64,000 bases of DNA from Acidimicrobiales bacterium. Lineage in GTDB: Bacteria; Actinomycetota; Acidimicrobiia; Acidimicrobiales; Ilumatobacteraceae. The notes beneath the pieces were generated by a model. It searched no databases. It saw only the letters and a list, made by a program, of their open reading frames with translations, and was not told the origin of the DNA. The DNA is taken from the NCBI GenBank assembly GCA_030828465.1, contig JAURCL010000002.1:40636-104635 (forward strand), in the 5' to 3' direction. Below are positions 16,238-28,267 of the stretch, in pieces (position 1 is the stretch's first letter; each line of letters begins with the position of its first letter). The position numbers were made by a program, and so were the translations under genes.

Positions 16238-17760
16238 GCGCGATACCAGGCGAGTCCCGCCGCCGTCGACGGGTCGGCGACCGGGAGCGACCCGTCACGG
16301 ATCGCGTCCCCGAGTGAACCAGCGAGCTCCTTGCCGAGCTCGACCCCCCACTGATCGAACGAGGGCACACCCCACAGCGCACCCTGGAAGATGACCAGCC
16401 ATTCATACAGCGCGATCAACTGACCGAGCACCGACGGGGTGAGTCGCTCGGCGAGGATCACGGTGCTCGGTCGACCGCCCGCGAACCGCCGATGGGGCTC
16501 AGCGGCATCCGGACGACCGAGAGCGAGCGCCTCGACCTGAGCGAAGAGGTTGGCCATCAGCAGATCGTGTTGCTCGAGGAGTTCATGCTCGGGTCGAGCG
16601 AACCCGATTACATCCACCGGGACGACATCGGTGCCCTGATGCAGCAGTTGGAAGAAGGCGTGCTGGCCGTTGGTGCCCGGCTCCCCCCACACCACCGGAC
16701 CGGTCGGCCCCTCCACCGGCGACCCATCGATTCGGATCGACTTCCCGTTGGACTCCATGTCGAGTTGCTGGAGGTACGCCGGGAATCGGTCGAGAAGCGC
16801 CGAGTACGGCAACACCGCCTTCGTCGACCGACCGAGCAGGTTGCGATGCATGACGCCGATGAGCGCCATCAGCAGCGGCACGTTCTCGCGAGCGGGAGCA
16901 CTCATTACGTGCTCATCCACCGCGCGCCCCCCGGCGAGGAACTCCCGGAATGAATCGGGCCCGATCGCGACCATCAGAGCGAAACCGACCGCCGACCACA
17001 CCGAGTAACGACCGCCCACCCAGTCCCAGAAGCCGAGCACACGGTCGGCGGGTATGCCGAAGTCGGCGGCACGGTCGAGGGCTGTTGACACGGCGACGAA
17101 GTGATCGGCCACCGCTTCCTCGCCAAGCGCATCGACCAGCCAGTCCCGCGCGGTTCGCGCGTTGGCGAGGGTCTCAACGGTGGTGAACGTCTTCGAGACG
17201 ACGACGAAGAGGGTCGATTCGGGACGGCACCGGCCGAGCACCGCGGCGATCTCCGCCCCGTCGACGTTCGACACGAAATGCGAGCGGAGTTCCGGTTGGG
17301 CGAAGGGAGCGAGCGCTCTGGTCGCCATCGCCGGGCCGAGGTCGGATCCTCCGATACCGATGTTGACCACGTCGGTGATGCGGCCGTCGGCTCGTACCCG
17401 ATCAGCGAGCGCCGACATCTGATCGAGCACCCGATGGACCTCGGGACCGACATCGCGCCCGTCGACGGTCATCGCCACCCCGAGTGGAGCTCGCAGTGCC
17501 GGATGGGCGACGGCTCGGTCCTCAGTCCGATTGACTCGATCACCAGCAAGTAGCGCGTCGCGGAAGGCCGCTACACCGCACGCGTCGGCCACCTCCACCA
17601 GATCGCCGAGCGTCTCATCGGTCACCGGTTGGCGGGAGAGGTCGACCCTCAGGTCGGCGACCCGCATCACGAGACGCTCCGCCCGGTCGGGGTCAGCGCC
17701 CATCAACTCGGCGAGGCCGACATCGGGCATCCGCACCTGTTCGAGAGAACGACGAGCCAT
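16225..17760 (-). CDS. pgi: Glucose-6-phosphate isomerase
   Basis: A 511-residue PGI interconverting glucose 6-phosphate and fructose 6-phosphate. Motifs are VNIGIGGSDLGP (phosphate site), SKTFTTVET, ESNGKSIRIDG, the catalytic Glu and His in GEPGTNGQHAF, and a C-terminal ELGKELAG with its catalytic Lys. ATG 17760 is chosen because TATGGT (complement 17768-17773) lies exactly 7 nt upstream; the longer frame to 17841 would include the promoter. It is divergent from the RarD-like gene. Confidence 0.94.
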   Translation of the reverse strand: MARRSLEQVRMPDVGLAELMGADPDRAERLVMRVADLRVDLSRQPVTDETLGDLVEVADACGVAAFRDALLAGDRVNRTEDRAVAHPALRAPLGVAMTVDGRDVGPEVHRVLDQMSALADRVRADGRITDVVNIGIGGSDLGPAMATRALAPFAQPELRSHFVSNVDGAEIAAVLGRCRPESTLFVVVSKTFTTVETLANARTARDWLVDALGEEAVADHFVAVSTALDRAADFGIPADRVLGFWDWVGGRYSVWSAVGFALMVAIGPDSFREFLAGGRAVDEHVMSAPARENVPLLMALIGVMHRNLLGRSTKAVLPYSALLDRFPAYLQQLDMESNGKSIRIDGSPVEGPTGPVVWGEPGTNGQHAFFQLLHQGTDVVPVDVIGFARPEHELLEQHDLLMANLFAQVEALALGRPDAAEPHRRFAGGRPSTVILAERLTPSVLGQLIALYEWLVIFQGALWGVPSFDQWGVELGKELAGSLGDAIRDGSLPVADPSTAAGLAWYRAHRR

Positions 17761-17767
17761 CGCGAGG

Positions 17768-17810
17768 ACCATACCGACCGCTGGACACCTCCGGTCGTAG
17801 CCTCGGCGCC
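17768..17810. promoter_or_regulatory. Divergent leaderless promoters for pgi and rarD-like gene
   Basis: On the minus strand TATGGT (17773 down to 17768) is 7 nt from the pgi ATG. On the plus strand TAGCCT (17798-17803) is 7 nt from the GTG at 17811. Neither gene has a Shine-Dalgarno. Confidence 0.55.
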
Positions 17811-18752
17811 GTGAGCAACCCGGTCGAGAGCGACGACCCACGGGGGCAGCTGTCGTCGGGCATCAGATCGGCGGTGCTCGCCTACAGCATGTGGGGTGGC
17901 TTCACCGCCTATTGGAAGCTGCTCGCTGACTTCGCCCCGTTCGATCTCGTCGGCTGGCGCATCGCGTCCGCCACCCTCGTCCTCGTCGTCCTACTGGTTG
18001 CCCGGGGCACGTGGGGCAACGTCGCCGGCGCACTTGCTCACCCTCAGACCCGGCGTCGGCTCGCCCTCGCCAGCGCGCTGCTGGCGGTGAACTGGTCGAC
18101 CTACGTCTTCGCCGTGGTGAGCGATCGGGTTCTCGAGACCGCCCTCGGCTACTTCCTCGCCCCGCTCATCACGATGGCGATCGGGGTGCTCGTGCTCGGC
18201 GAGCGCCTCACGCCGATGAAACGCGCGGCCGCGGTGCTCGCCATCGCGTCGATCCTCATCACCTCGATCTCCTACGGTGCGGTGCCCTGGGTAGCCGTGT
18301 TCCTCGGCGGCAGTTGGGCCTGGTACGGGCTCACCAAACGTCGCGTGCCGCTCGGTCCCGTCGACAGCCTCGGCTCCGAGGTTCTTCTTCTCATGCCGCT
18401 GGCCTCGGTGGTGGTGGTCATCAGCCTGGTACGCGATGGTGGGGTGGTCGACTCGGCGGGTGCGGGCGTCTGGCCGTGGCTCGGGCTGCTCGGCACCGGT
18501 GTCGTCACCGCTGCTCCCCTGCTCCTGTTCGCCCATGCAGCCAAACGGGTGCCCTTCACACTCTTCGGTCCGATCGGCTGGCTGGTGCCGATCATCAACC
18601 TGCTCCTCGGATGGGTCGCCTACGGCGAGAGCATGCCCGCTCTCCGTCTCATCGGTTTCGCCCTGGTGTGGGCGGCACTCGTCGGCATCGCGATCGAGAC
18701 CGTGCGCGCGGAACGGTCCCGGTCGGCCGCGCTGAGCACCGACCTTCGGTGA
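17811..18752 (+). CDS. RarD-like EamA/DMT-family transporter
   Basis: A 313-residue membrane protein with about ten transmembrane helices in two EamA repeats. The N-terminal YSMWGGFTAYWKLL and VNWSTYVFAVVSDRVLETALGYF are characteristic of the RarD subfamily (known from chloramphenicol-sensitive mutants). The substrate is unknown; related DMT proteins move amino acids or other metabolites. It starts at GTG 17811 behind a leaderless promoter. Confidence 0.87.
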   Translation: MSNPVESDDPRGQLSSGIRSAVLAYSMWGGFTAYWKLLADFAPFDLVGWRIASATLVLVVLLVARGTWGNVAGALAHPQTRRRLALASALLAVNWSTYVFAVVSDRVLETALGYFLAPLITMAIGVLVLGERLTPMKRAAAVLAIASILITSISYGAVPWVAVFLGGSWAWYGLTKRRVPLGPVDSLGSEVLLLMPLASVVVVISLVRDGGVVDSAGAGVWPWLGLLGTGVVTAAPLLLFAHAAKRVPFTLFGPIGWLVPIINLLLGWVAYGESMPALRLIGFALVWAALVGIAIETVRAERSRSAALSTDLR

Positions 18753-18768
18753 CTGCCACAATGAGGTT

Positions 18769-19479
18769 GTGTCACGTGAGCCCGGCATCCCCCTCAGCCG
18801 ACTGATCGATCTTCAAGAGGCACCCGACACCTCTCGCCGCCCCGAGCCCGCCCCTGCGCCGTCGGAGGTCGAACCGCCGCGCGATCCCGGCCCGCCGTGG
18901 TGGCGGAGACCGGTCAACGTGGTGGCCCTGATCATCACCTGCAGTCTCGTGTTCGGAATGGTCGGCTTCATGGTGGGCCAGGAGTCGGTCGGCGTTGAGC
19001 ACAACGAGGTCGACACCGGCTTCCTGCAGGACATGCGCGGTCATCACGAGCAGGCCGTCGCGATGAGTTTCATCTTCCTCGCCACCGAGGGAACCCACCC
19101 CGGTCTTCGCACGGTCGCCCGGAGCATCATCTTCGGCCAGGGCATCGAGATCGGCCGAATGATCCAGATGCTCCGCGATCTCGGTGAGTTCGAGGCGAAT
19201 ATGTCCGGCGTGGCGATGAACTGGATGGGCATGTCGTCCGATGTGGACGACATGCCGGGTATGGCCACCGACGACGACATCGACCGCCTCGCGAACGCGA
19301 CGGGGGCCGACGCCAACGAGGTGTTCGTCGAGCTCATGGTTGAGCACCATCTCGGAGGTATCGAGATGGCCGAATTCGCCGCTGAGCGCGCCCTCTCCCC
19401 CGAGGTGAGGGCGATGGCCGCCTCCATGGCCGCCGCCCAAACCGACGAGATCACCGAGATGCGGCTGCTGGTGCCCTGA
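18769..19479 (+). CDS. DUF305 protein, membrane-anchored
   Basis: A 236-residue protein with one N-terminal transmembrane segment (about residues 45-65) and an extracytoplasmic DUF305 helical domain of the ferritin-like type. The two characteristic motifs are DMRGHHEQAVAMS and VEHHLGGIEMAE. Their His residues are probable metal (often copper) ligands. The Met-rich stretch MNWMGMSSDVDDMPGM between them adds potential soft-metal ligands. GTG 18769 is preceded by CACAAT 6 nt upstream. It is followed 5 nt later by a secreted metallopeptidase. Confidence 0.82.
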   Translation: MSREPGIPLSRLIDLQEAPDTSRRPEPAPAPSEVEPPRDPGPPWWRRPVNVVALIITCSLVFGMVGFMVGQESVGVEHNEVDTGFLQDMRGHHEQAVAMSFIFLATEGTHPGLRTVARSIIFGQGIEIGRMIQMLRDLGEFEANMSGVAMNWMGMSSDVDDMPGMATDDDIDRLANATGADANEVFVELMVEHHLGGIEMAEFAAERALSPEVRAMAASMAAAQTDEITEMRLLVP

Positions 19480-19484
19480 GCCCG

Positions 19485-21056
19485 ATGCGCCGCTCGGTCC
19501 TGCTCGCGCTCATCATCGCGGGAACAGCCTGCGCTCCTGCCCCGCTCGCCGTCATCCGCGAGGCCACCACGACCCCACCGGCACCGTCCATCTCCGATGA
19601 CCTCGAGCCGGCGCTGCCCGACAATGCCGCACCCGCCGACAACGGCACGGAGACCGGCACCGGCGAGTCCGACGACGGCGAGTCCGACAAGGAAGAAACG
19701 GCGGTCGAGGACGTGCCGGTGGACACCCCTGAACCCGCCATGAACCGCTCCATGATCGACGTCGATATGGCAGCGACCTTCGAGTTGCAAGGCGAGCGCG
19801 AGCCACGCTCCTACGACCGCCTGCTCGCAGCGGCGGCGATCGATGTCGAGCAGTGGCTCTCAGCCGATTTTGTCTCGCCCGACGGCATTCGATGGGATGG
19901 CCTCCGAGGGGGGCGGATCGCTGCCGGCCCGGGAGCCGACGAGATTCCTGGCTGCGGCGACGGGCGCTTCACCAGTTATCAAGACCTCACCCTGTATGTC
20001 GCGTTCTACTGCCCGATCGATGACGTCATCGTCCTCGACGACGGCCCCGACGGTCTGCTCGAGTACCTCGGCCGCGAGCATGGCGACGCCGCGGCGGCCG
20101 TGGTTCTCGCCCACGAATACGCCCACGCCCTCCAGGACCGCATGGACCTCCTCGACGGCACGGTGCCAACGATCCTCCTCGAGCAGCAGGCCGATTGCGT
20201 TGCCGGAGCTTGGCTCGGCCGAGCGGTCTCCGGGGACTCCAGCGTCCTCCAACTCGACGAGTCAGACGTGCGGACCTCGCTCATCGCCATCCTCAACGTG
20301 CGCGACCCCGCTGGCGTCGACCAGTTCGATCCGAACGGGCACGGTTCCGGCTTCGATCGGATCGGCGCATTCCAGGTCGGATTCGAGGAGGGCCTCGACA
20401 CCTGCCTCACGCTGATCGACGCCCCCCTCGACCTGATGCCGAACCGCTTCCTCAGCTACGACGACTACCTGCGCGGAGGTAACGCCCCCTACGACTGCGC
20501 CTTCGACCCCGATCCAGAGTGCCGTCCCTCATGGGAGTTCCTCGGCGAGGACCTCGAGGAGTACTGGTCGCTGGTGATCGGCGAGCCGATCGGGTTGACG
20601 TCGTCGCCCTCACCCGGGTCGGTGAGCATCGACTGCCCGAGGGCGACCCCGGTCAACGACATCGTGACGCTCTGCCCCGGGTCGGTCGCCTTCGACGAGG
20701 CCGCCGTGATCCCGACCTACGACGAGGTGGGCGACTTCATCCTTGGCTACCTGCTCGCCCTCGGCTGGGTGGAGGAGGCGCTCACTCGGGTCGGATCGCC
20801 TGCGGTTGGCGAGGACCGAGCGCTGCTCTCCGACTGCCTCATCGGCGCGTGGGTGAGCGACATCACCCTCGGCCTCGACCGCGATCCGGCGCGCACCAGC
20901 ACCGTCGGTACCTCGCCGGGCGATCTCGACGAGGCGCTCGAGATGATCATCCGGCTCTCTGATCCGTCGACCACCACCGACCGCTCGGGAACGGCGTTCG
21001 ACAAGATCGCCGCGTTCCGCACCGGAGTGCTCGGCGGGCTCGACGCCTGCGTCTGA
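19485..21056 (+). CDS. Secreted lipoprotein, neutral zinc metallopeptidase-like
   Basis: A 523-residue exported protein. A signal peptide with the lipobox-like LIIAGTAC is followed by a long Thr/Asp/Glu-rich linker. The zincin core has HEYAH in VLAHEYAHALQDRM and a downstream EQQADCVAGAWLG that probably gives the third ligand, as in YpfJ-type neutral metallopeptidases (PF04228). The second half lacks a recognised domain and contains several Cys that may form disulfides. The substrate is unknown. It is probably co-expressed with the DUF305 protein. Confidence 0.78.
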   Translation: MRRSVLLALIIAGTACAPAPLAVIREATTTPPAPSISDDLEPALPDNAAPADNGTETGTGESDDGESDKEETAVEDVPVDTPEPAMNRSMIDVDMAATFELQGEREPRSYDRLLAAAAIDVEQWLSADFVSPDGIRWDGLRGGRIAAGPGADEIPGCGDGRFTSYQDLTLYVAFYCPIDDVIVLDDGPDGLLEYLGREHGDAAAAVVLAHEYAHALQDRMDLLDGTVPTILLEQQADCVAGAWLGRAVSGDSSVLQLDESDVRTSLIAILNVRDPAGVDQFDPNGHGSGFDRIGAFQVGFEEGLDTCLTLIDAPLDLMPNRFLSYDDYLRGGNAPYDCAFDPDPECRPSWEFLGEDLEEYWSLVIGEPIGLTSSPSPGSVSIDCPRATPVNDIVTLCPGSVAFDEAAVIPTYDEVGDFILGYLLALGWVEEALTRVGSPAVGEDRALLSDCLIGAWVSDITLGLDRDPARTSTVGTSPGDLDEALEMIIRLSDPSTTTDRSGTAFDKIAAFRTGVLGGLDACV

Positions 21057-21082
21057 GGTTCGAGCCGTGACGACCCCAGCCG

Positions 21083-22381
21083 TCAGGCCTCGGTCGTCGA
21101 GGTCACCGGCGGCGTGGTGGTCGACGCCGGTTCCGTAGTCGACGTCGGCTCAGTCGTCGCTGTCGGCACCGTCGTCGAGGTCGTGGTCGGCGCGGTGGTC
21201 GTCGTGGAGGGTAAGAAGGCTCCCGCCGGGATGATCAGCACACCACCGATCGGGAACGTGCGGTAAGCGGCGTTTTCCGCGTTCGCCTCATTGAGCAGCG
21301 CGAGGGTGATGCCGTACATCTCAGCGATGCGCGAGGGATTGTCACCCCGCGTGATCACGTGCTCAATCGGAGCGCCGATCTGACCAGGAAGGGTCGACGA
21401 GGTCGTGGTCGATGGCGGGGCGACACTCCCGTCGAACGATGGGAGGCTGTCGAGATCCGAGACGTCCTCGGGTTCTTGTTCGCCGTTCCACACCAGGACC
21501 TTGTCGCCGAGGTCGATCAACCCCTGGAAGTACTCGGAGATGTGCATCGGGATGCGAACGCAGCCGTGCGAGGCGGGTTCGAGCGGGACATTGAGCGCTC
21601 CATGCACGGCGATGCCGTAGTTGAAGTACACGGGGTTCCACATGTCGCCGAGCGGCCCATTTCGCGTGCCCTCGATCACCCGTCGATAGGTGAACACCCC
21701 ACCCGGGGTCTTCGAGTAAGCACAAATGTCGCGGGTGACCGGCTCCTCGAGGAGGTTGCCGCTGGAGTCAGTGTCGTAGGTGACGGTCTCGCAATAGAGC
21801 GCGGGTTCTCCGAACTCGTCGAGCTCGCCGGAGGAGATGTGGGTGATCAGCACCGGAACGTCAGCTTGGAAGACGGCGAGCACCTGCTCCGGAAGGTAGA
21901 TCTCGGTGTGGTCGGACACACCGCCGGTCGGGCGCCGGGGCGCGATCCCCGATGGCTCCTGCATGCGGTCCCACATCTCAGGGGTCACCGAACCGGTCGC
22001 CTCGGCGCGCGGGACGCCGAGCACCAGCTTCTCGTACGCCCAGATCGCCTGAGCGGTCATGGTTCCCATGACCCCATCGACCGGCCCCGGATCGAACCCC
22101 AACTCGGCGAGCCGGCTCTGCACCATCCGCACGTCCTCGCCGGCGAGCCCTCTCACGAGGGTGCGCGCGATCGGCACCTTGGCGACGGTGGTGGTCGGGG
22201 CGGCAATGACCGTGTCAGCGACGATGGCCGTGGTGGAGGTCGCCTCAACCGACGCGGTGTCAGCTCCGCCGGAGCGCGACAAGGCGATCACCGCGACCAG
22301 CACAGCCAACGCGAGCGCGATCGGCGCCCAGCGGTGCCAGTCGGGGACGTGGGGGGAATCTCGGGGAGGGGTGCTGTTCAC
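21083..22381 (-). CDS. L,D-transpeptidase with peptidoglycan-binding and LysM domains
   Basis: A 432-residue cell-wall enzyme. In order it has a transmembrane anchor (about residues 18-36), a PG_binding_1 domain (RGLAGEDVRMVQSRLAELGF), a YkuD catalytic domain with the His and Cys of SHGCVRIP, a LysM domain (VITRGDNPSRIAEMYGITL) and a Thr/Pro-rich tail. It should make or exchange 3-3 peptidoglycan cross-links. GTG 22381 has a GGAGGT ribosome site upstream and is preferred over the start at 22408. Carrying both PG-binding and LysM modules with a C-terminal mucin-like tail is unusual. Confidence 0.88.
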   Translation of the reverse strand: MNSTPPRDSPHVPDWHRWAPIALALAVLVAVIALSRSGGADTASVEATSTTAIVADTVIAAPTTTVAKVPIARTLVRGLAGEDVRMVQSRLAELGFDPGPVDGVMGTMTAQAIWAYEKLVLGVPRAEATGSVTPEMWDRMQEPSGIAPRRPTGGVSDHTEIYLPEQVLAVFQADVPVLITHISSGELDEFGEPALYCETVTYDTDSSGNLLEEPVTRDICAYSKTPGGVFTYRRVIEGTRNGPLGDMWNPVYFNYGIAVHGALNVPLEPASHGCVRIPMHISEYFQGLIDLGDKVLVWNGEQEPEDVSDLDSLPSFDGSVAPPSTTTSSTLPGQIGAPIEHVITRGDNPSRIAEMYGITLALLNEANAENAAYRTFPIGGVLIIPAGAFLPSTTTTAPTTTSTTVPTATTEPTSTTEPASTTTPPVTSTTEA

Positions 22382-22438
22382 GGCCTGACCTCCACTCGAG
22401 GCTACCAACGGCTCGCCGGTGGGTCGCCGGCAGGCCGG

Positions 22439-24985
<2,547 letters not shown>

Positions 24986-24986
24986 C

Positions 24987-26069
24987 TCAGGCGCAGCAGC
25001 CCGCGACCACCGCGGCCACGAGGCGCGCTCGATCGGGCATCGTCGACACGAGCACATGCTCGTGGTCGGCGTGGGCGCCGCCACCGACCGCTCCCATGCC
25101 ATCGAGGGTAGGCACTCCGAGCGCGGCGGTGAAGTTGCCGTCACTCCCACCTCCAACGACCACAGCGCCGATCTCAGGGTCGTGCGCCCGAGCGAGGTCG
25201 AGGAGACCTCCCGCGGAACCCTCGGGCATCGGCGGTCGCCCGACCGATCCAGACACCTCGATCGAGGCGTCGGGGTTGATCGGAGTCAGCGAGGCCATCG
25301 CCGCCTCGACTCGGGCGGCTTCCTCAGGACCGGTGACCCGAACATCGACGCGGATCGTGGTCTCTGCGGGGACGACATTGTCGGCGGTGCCGGCGCGCGC
25401 CACGGTCGGAGTCACCGTGGTGCCGCGTCCCGCGTCGCCGATCGCGGCGATCGCGAGCACTTGATGAGCCGCCTCGACGAGTGAGTTGACTCCCTTCTCG
25501 GGCTCGAGGCCAGCGTGGGAGGCCCGGCCGTGGATCACCACCTGGAAGGTTCCGGTCCCCTTGCGACCGACCTTCAACGCGCCTCCGTCGGCGCTCGGCT
25601 CAAGCACGAGCACCGACCCGCAAGCGACGGCCCGCTCCTCGATGAGCGCCCGCGAGGTGATCGAGCCGACCTCCTCGTCGCAGGAGAACAGCAGTTCAGT
25701 CGACTCGGCGCGTCCGCTCGCCGCGACCCCCCAGATCGCTTGAACGATGCCGGCTTTCATGTCGAACACCCCGGGTCCGGTCGCTCGACCGTCGACCACC
25801 TCGAAGGGACGCCGATCGAGCGTGCCCATCGGGAACACCGTGTCATGGTGGCCGAGCACCAGCACGCTCGGATCGTTCGAGCCCCGCCATCGGACATGGG
25901 GACCGGCGGGTCCATCGATCAGCTCGACCCCGGGGCCGAGACGGGAGGTGATCACCTCCGACAGCACGTCAGCCGACCGCCGGAGCGCGCCGGGATCATC
26001 CGAGGGCGACTCGGTCTCGACCAACCGTCGCAGGTCGTCGAGCATCTCGTCGAGGTTCAGACCGTCCAC
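24987..26069 (-). CDS. M20-family metallopeptidase (glutamate carboxypeptidase-like)
   Basis: A 360-residue zinc peptidase/deacylase of the M20 family, close in pattern to carboxypeptidase G2. The zinc ligands are in LGHHDTVFP and GVFDMKAG, the catalytic Glu in DEEVGS and further ligands in VLEPSADGG and the C-terminal GGAHADHEH. A dimerisation lid domain is inserted around residues 170-280. The substrate may be an N-acyl or gamma-glutamyl amino acid. GTG 26069 is 6 nt from TAGCGT. Confidence 0.85.
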   Translation of the reverse strand: MDGLNLDEMLDDLRRLVETESPSDDPGALRRSADVLSEVITSRLGPGVELIDGPAGPHVRWRGSNDPSVLVLGHHDTVFPMGTLDRRPFEVVDGRATGPGVFDMKAGIVQAIWGVAASGRAESTELLFSCDEEVGSITSRALIEERAVACGSVLVLEPSADGGALKVGRKGTGTFQVVIHGRASHAGLEPEKGVNSLVEAAHQVLAIAAIGDAGRGTTVTPTVARAGTADNVVPAETTIRVDVRVTGPEEAARVEAAMASLTPINPDASIEVSGSVGRPPMPEGSAGGLLDLARAHDPEIGAVVVGGGSDGNFTAALGVPTLDGMGAVGGGAHADHEHVLVSTMPDRARLVAAVVAGCCA

Positions 26070-26081
26070 GGCGACACGCTA
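26070..26081 (-). promoter_or_regulatory. Leaderless promoter -10 for the M20 peptidase
   Basis: TAGCGT (26081 to 26076) is 6 nt upstream of the GTG at 26069. No SD is present. Confidence 0.5.
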
Positions 26082-26098
26082 ACGAGCACCCAGGCCGG

Positions 26099-27061
26099 TC
26101 AGGGCCACAGCTCGGCTGGGAGCTGTCCGAGCTGCGGAGGATCGGCCCCCCGGCGTCCGCAGACCACCGCGGAGACCGCGACTCCGGCACCGACCGCCCG
26201 TGTCAACAGGTCGAGTTGGCCAAGCGCCTCGTGATCAGCGCCGGCGCGGATCCAATACGCGATCACTCCCGCGTCGAAGGCGTCACCGGCGCCGATGGTG
26301 TCGACCACCTCCACGGCCGGAATCTCCACCCGCGCGCGCCCCGAGGCGGTCGCGACGAGAACCGGATCGGCGCCCGCGGTGACGACGACCGCTCGCGTGC
26401 CGAGCGCCAACAGTTCATCGACGATCTGCTCAACGGCATCAGCGGTGGGGATCGTCGCACCGGCTAGCCATCTCGCGTCCTCATCGGAGACCTTCACGAG
26501 ATCGGAACCGGCTGCGAACCGCCGAACCCGGTCGAGGAAGGCGGAACGATCATCGATGAGTGCCGGACGGCAGTTCACGTCGAGGACGAGCGGGAGGCCG
26601 CTGTCGAGAACCCATTCGATCGATCGCGCGATCTCGGGTAAGGCAAGGGCGAGACCACCGGTCATCACCGCCACCGGGCCGTCACCCGCCTCGACCGGGA
26701 CAACGTCGAGGATCGAGGTGCCCTCGACATAGAAGCGATAGGAGGCGGAACCGTCATCGGCGAGGGTCGCTGCGGCCAGGGTGGTCGGCGCCTCAGTCCG
26801 GGTTGCCCGAGCGATGTCGACGCCAGCGTCGGTCAGCGAGGCGGCGAGGAGGTCCCCGAAGCGATCGGTGGAAATCGGCGAGGCGAACTCGGTCGGCACG
26901 CCAAGGCGACCGAGGGCGCGGGCGGTGTTGTAAGGAGCACCGCCGAGGGCCGAGGTGACCGAGCCGTCGGCCTCGATGACCAGATCGCAGAGGGCCTCAC
27001 CAAGCACGAGGACCGAACCGAGCGAATTCGGGATCGTCGGACCGTCGTTGCTCCCCACCAT
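26099..27061 (-). CDS. PfkB-family carbohydrate kinase (fructokinase-like)
   Basis: A 320-residue ribokinase/PfkB-fold sugar kinase. The N-terminal GEALCDLV and GGAPYNTARALGRLG form the substrate site, and DTIGAGDAFDAG near residue 250 is the PfkB signature with its catalytic Asp. The pattern fits fructokinases best; other hexoses or nucleosides are possible. The start is ATG 27061 or the adjacent GTG. It is divergent from the antiporter gene, with 63 bp between them. Confidence 0.85.
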   Translation of the reverse strand: MVGSNDGPTIPNSLGSVLVLGEALCDLVIEADGSVTSALGGAPYNTARALGRLGVPTEFASPISTDRFGDLLAASLTDAGVDIARATRTEAPTTLAAATLADDGSASYRFYVEGTSILDVVPVEAGDGPVAVMTGGLALALPEIARSIEWVLDSGLPLVLDVNCRPALIDDRSAFLDRVRRFAAGSDLVKVSDEDARWLAGATIPTADAVEQIVDELLALGTRAVVVTAGADPVLVATASGRARVEIPAVEVVDTIGAGDAFDAGVIAYWIRAGADHEALGQLDLLTRAVGAGVAVSAVVCGRRGADPPQLGQLPAELWP

Positions 27062-27124
27062 GTCGACATGGTGTCAGGTCCGTGGGGTTTCGAGCGGCCC
27101 CGCGCACTGCGATGCTGTAAGTCC

Positions 27125-28267
27125 ATGAGTCCCCTCGTCGCCGTCTGGTTTGCCGTGGGGGTGGTGGCGCTCGTGGTCGGCGCGGAATCCCTCGTCCGAG
27201 GATCATCGCGTCTCGCAGCCCGCAGCGGACTGTCACCGGTGGTGATCGGACTGACCGTGGTCGCCTTCGGGACCAGCGCACCCGAACTCGCCGTGAGCAT
27301 CGGCGCGGCCGCCGGCGGCGAGAGCGAGATCGCGCTCGGCAACGTCGTCGGCAGCAACATCGCGAATGTCCTGCTCGTCCTTGGACTCTCCGCGGTCGTC
27401 GGCGGCGGGCTCGCGGTGGCCCAGCGGATCGTGCGGGTCGATGTCCCCATCATGATCGTCCTCTCAGCCCTCGTGCTGATCCTCGGACTCGACGGCCGCA
27501 TTGGCCGAGTCGACGGAGCGCTGTTCATCGGAGTGCTCACCGTCTACCTCGTGTGGACGGTCCGCTCCGCGATCGGTGATCCGGATGCCGACGACGACGC
27601 AGACGGGTTGCCCGACGCGGCCCAGTTGGCCAGCGAGTACTCCTCGGCCCTCGGTCGAGAGAAGATCCGCGGCTCCTCCTGGTGGCGCGATCTGGTCTAC
27701 GTGGTGGGCGGACTCGGTCTTCTCGTCGCCGGCGCGCGATCTCTGGTGACCGCGGCCACCGACATCGCCCGGGCCTTCGACATCAGTGAGCTCGTCATCG
27801 GGTTGACGGTCGTGGCGGTCGGCACCTCACTTCCCGAGATCGCCACCTCGGTGGTCGCGGCCGCCCGAGGCCAGCGCGATATGGCGGTCGGTAACGCGAT
27901 CGGCTCGAACCTCTTCAACATCCTCGCCGTGCTCGGCATCACCGGAGTGGTGTCCCCGATCGCGGTCTCGGATGGGGCGCTCGGATTCGACCTGCCGTTC
28001 ATGCTCGCGGTAGCCATCGCCTGTCTCCCAATCTTCGCCGACGGCTTCGTGCTGCGGCGCTGGCAGGGCGCCGTGTTCCTCAGTTACTACGTGGCCTATC
28101 TCGTGTGGCTCGGGCTCGACTCGGGTGACCACGACCTTCACTCGACCTACGCCGTCGCGATGGGCTACTTCGTGGTGCCCCTCACCGTGCTCACCCTCGC
28201 GGTCGTCGGGTACCGCGCGGCCACCCAGGGTCGGACCGACGATGGCATCGGCGGCAACGCCGGTTGA
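27125..28267 (+). CDS. Sodium/calcium (cation/Ca2+) exchanger, YrbG/CaxA type
   Basis: A 380-residue CaCA-family antiporter with about ten to eleven helices. The two alpha repeats are plain: GLTVVAFGTSAPELAVS with GNVVGSNIANVLLV, and GLTVVAVGTSLPEIATS with GNAIGSNLFNIL. The Glu and Asn residues in these bind Na+/Ca2+. The acidic loop (around residues 150-165, DPDADDDADG) between the halves is cytoplasmic in homologues. ATG 27125 is preferred over a start at 27068. It abuts the end of ppgK without overlap. Confidence 0.9.
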   Translation: MSPLVAVWFAVGVVALVVGAESLVRGSSRLAARSGLSPVVIGLTVVAFGTSAPELAVSIGAAAGGESEIALGNVVGSNIANVLLVLGLSAVVGGGLAVAQRIVRVDVPIMIVLSALVLILGLDGRIGRVDGALFIGVLTVYLVWTVRSAIGDPDADDDADGLPDAAQLASEYSSALGREKIRGSSWWRDLVYVVGGLGLLVAGARSLVTAATDIARAFDISELVIGLTVVAVGTSLPEIATSVVAAARGQRDMAVGNAIGSNLFNILAVLGITGVVSPIAVSDGALGFDLPFMLAVAIACLPIFADGFVLRRWQGAVFLSYYVAYLVWLGLDSGDHDLHSTYAVAMGYFVVPLTVLTLAVVGYRAATQGRTDDGIGGNAG

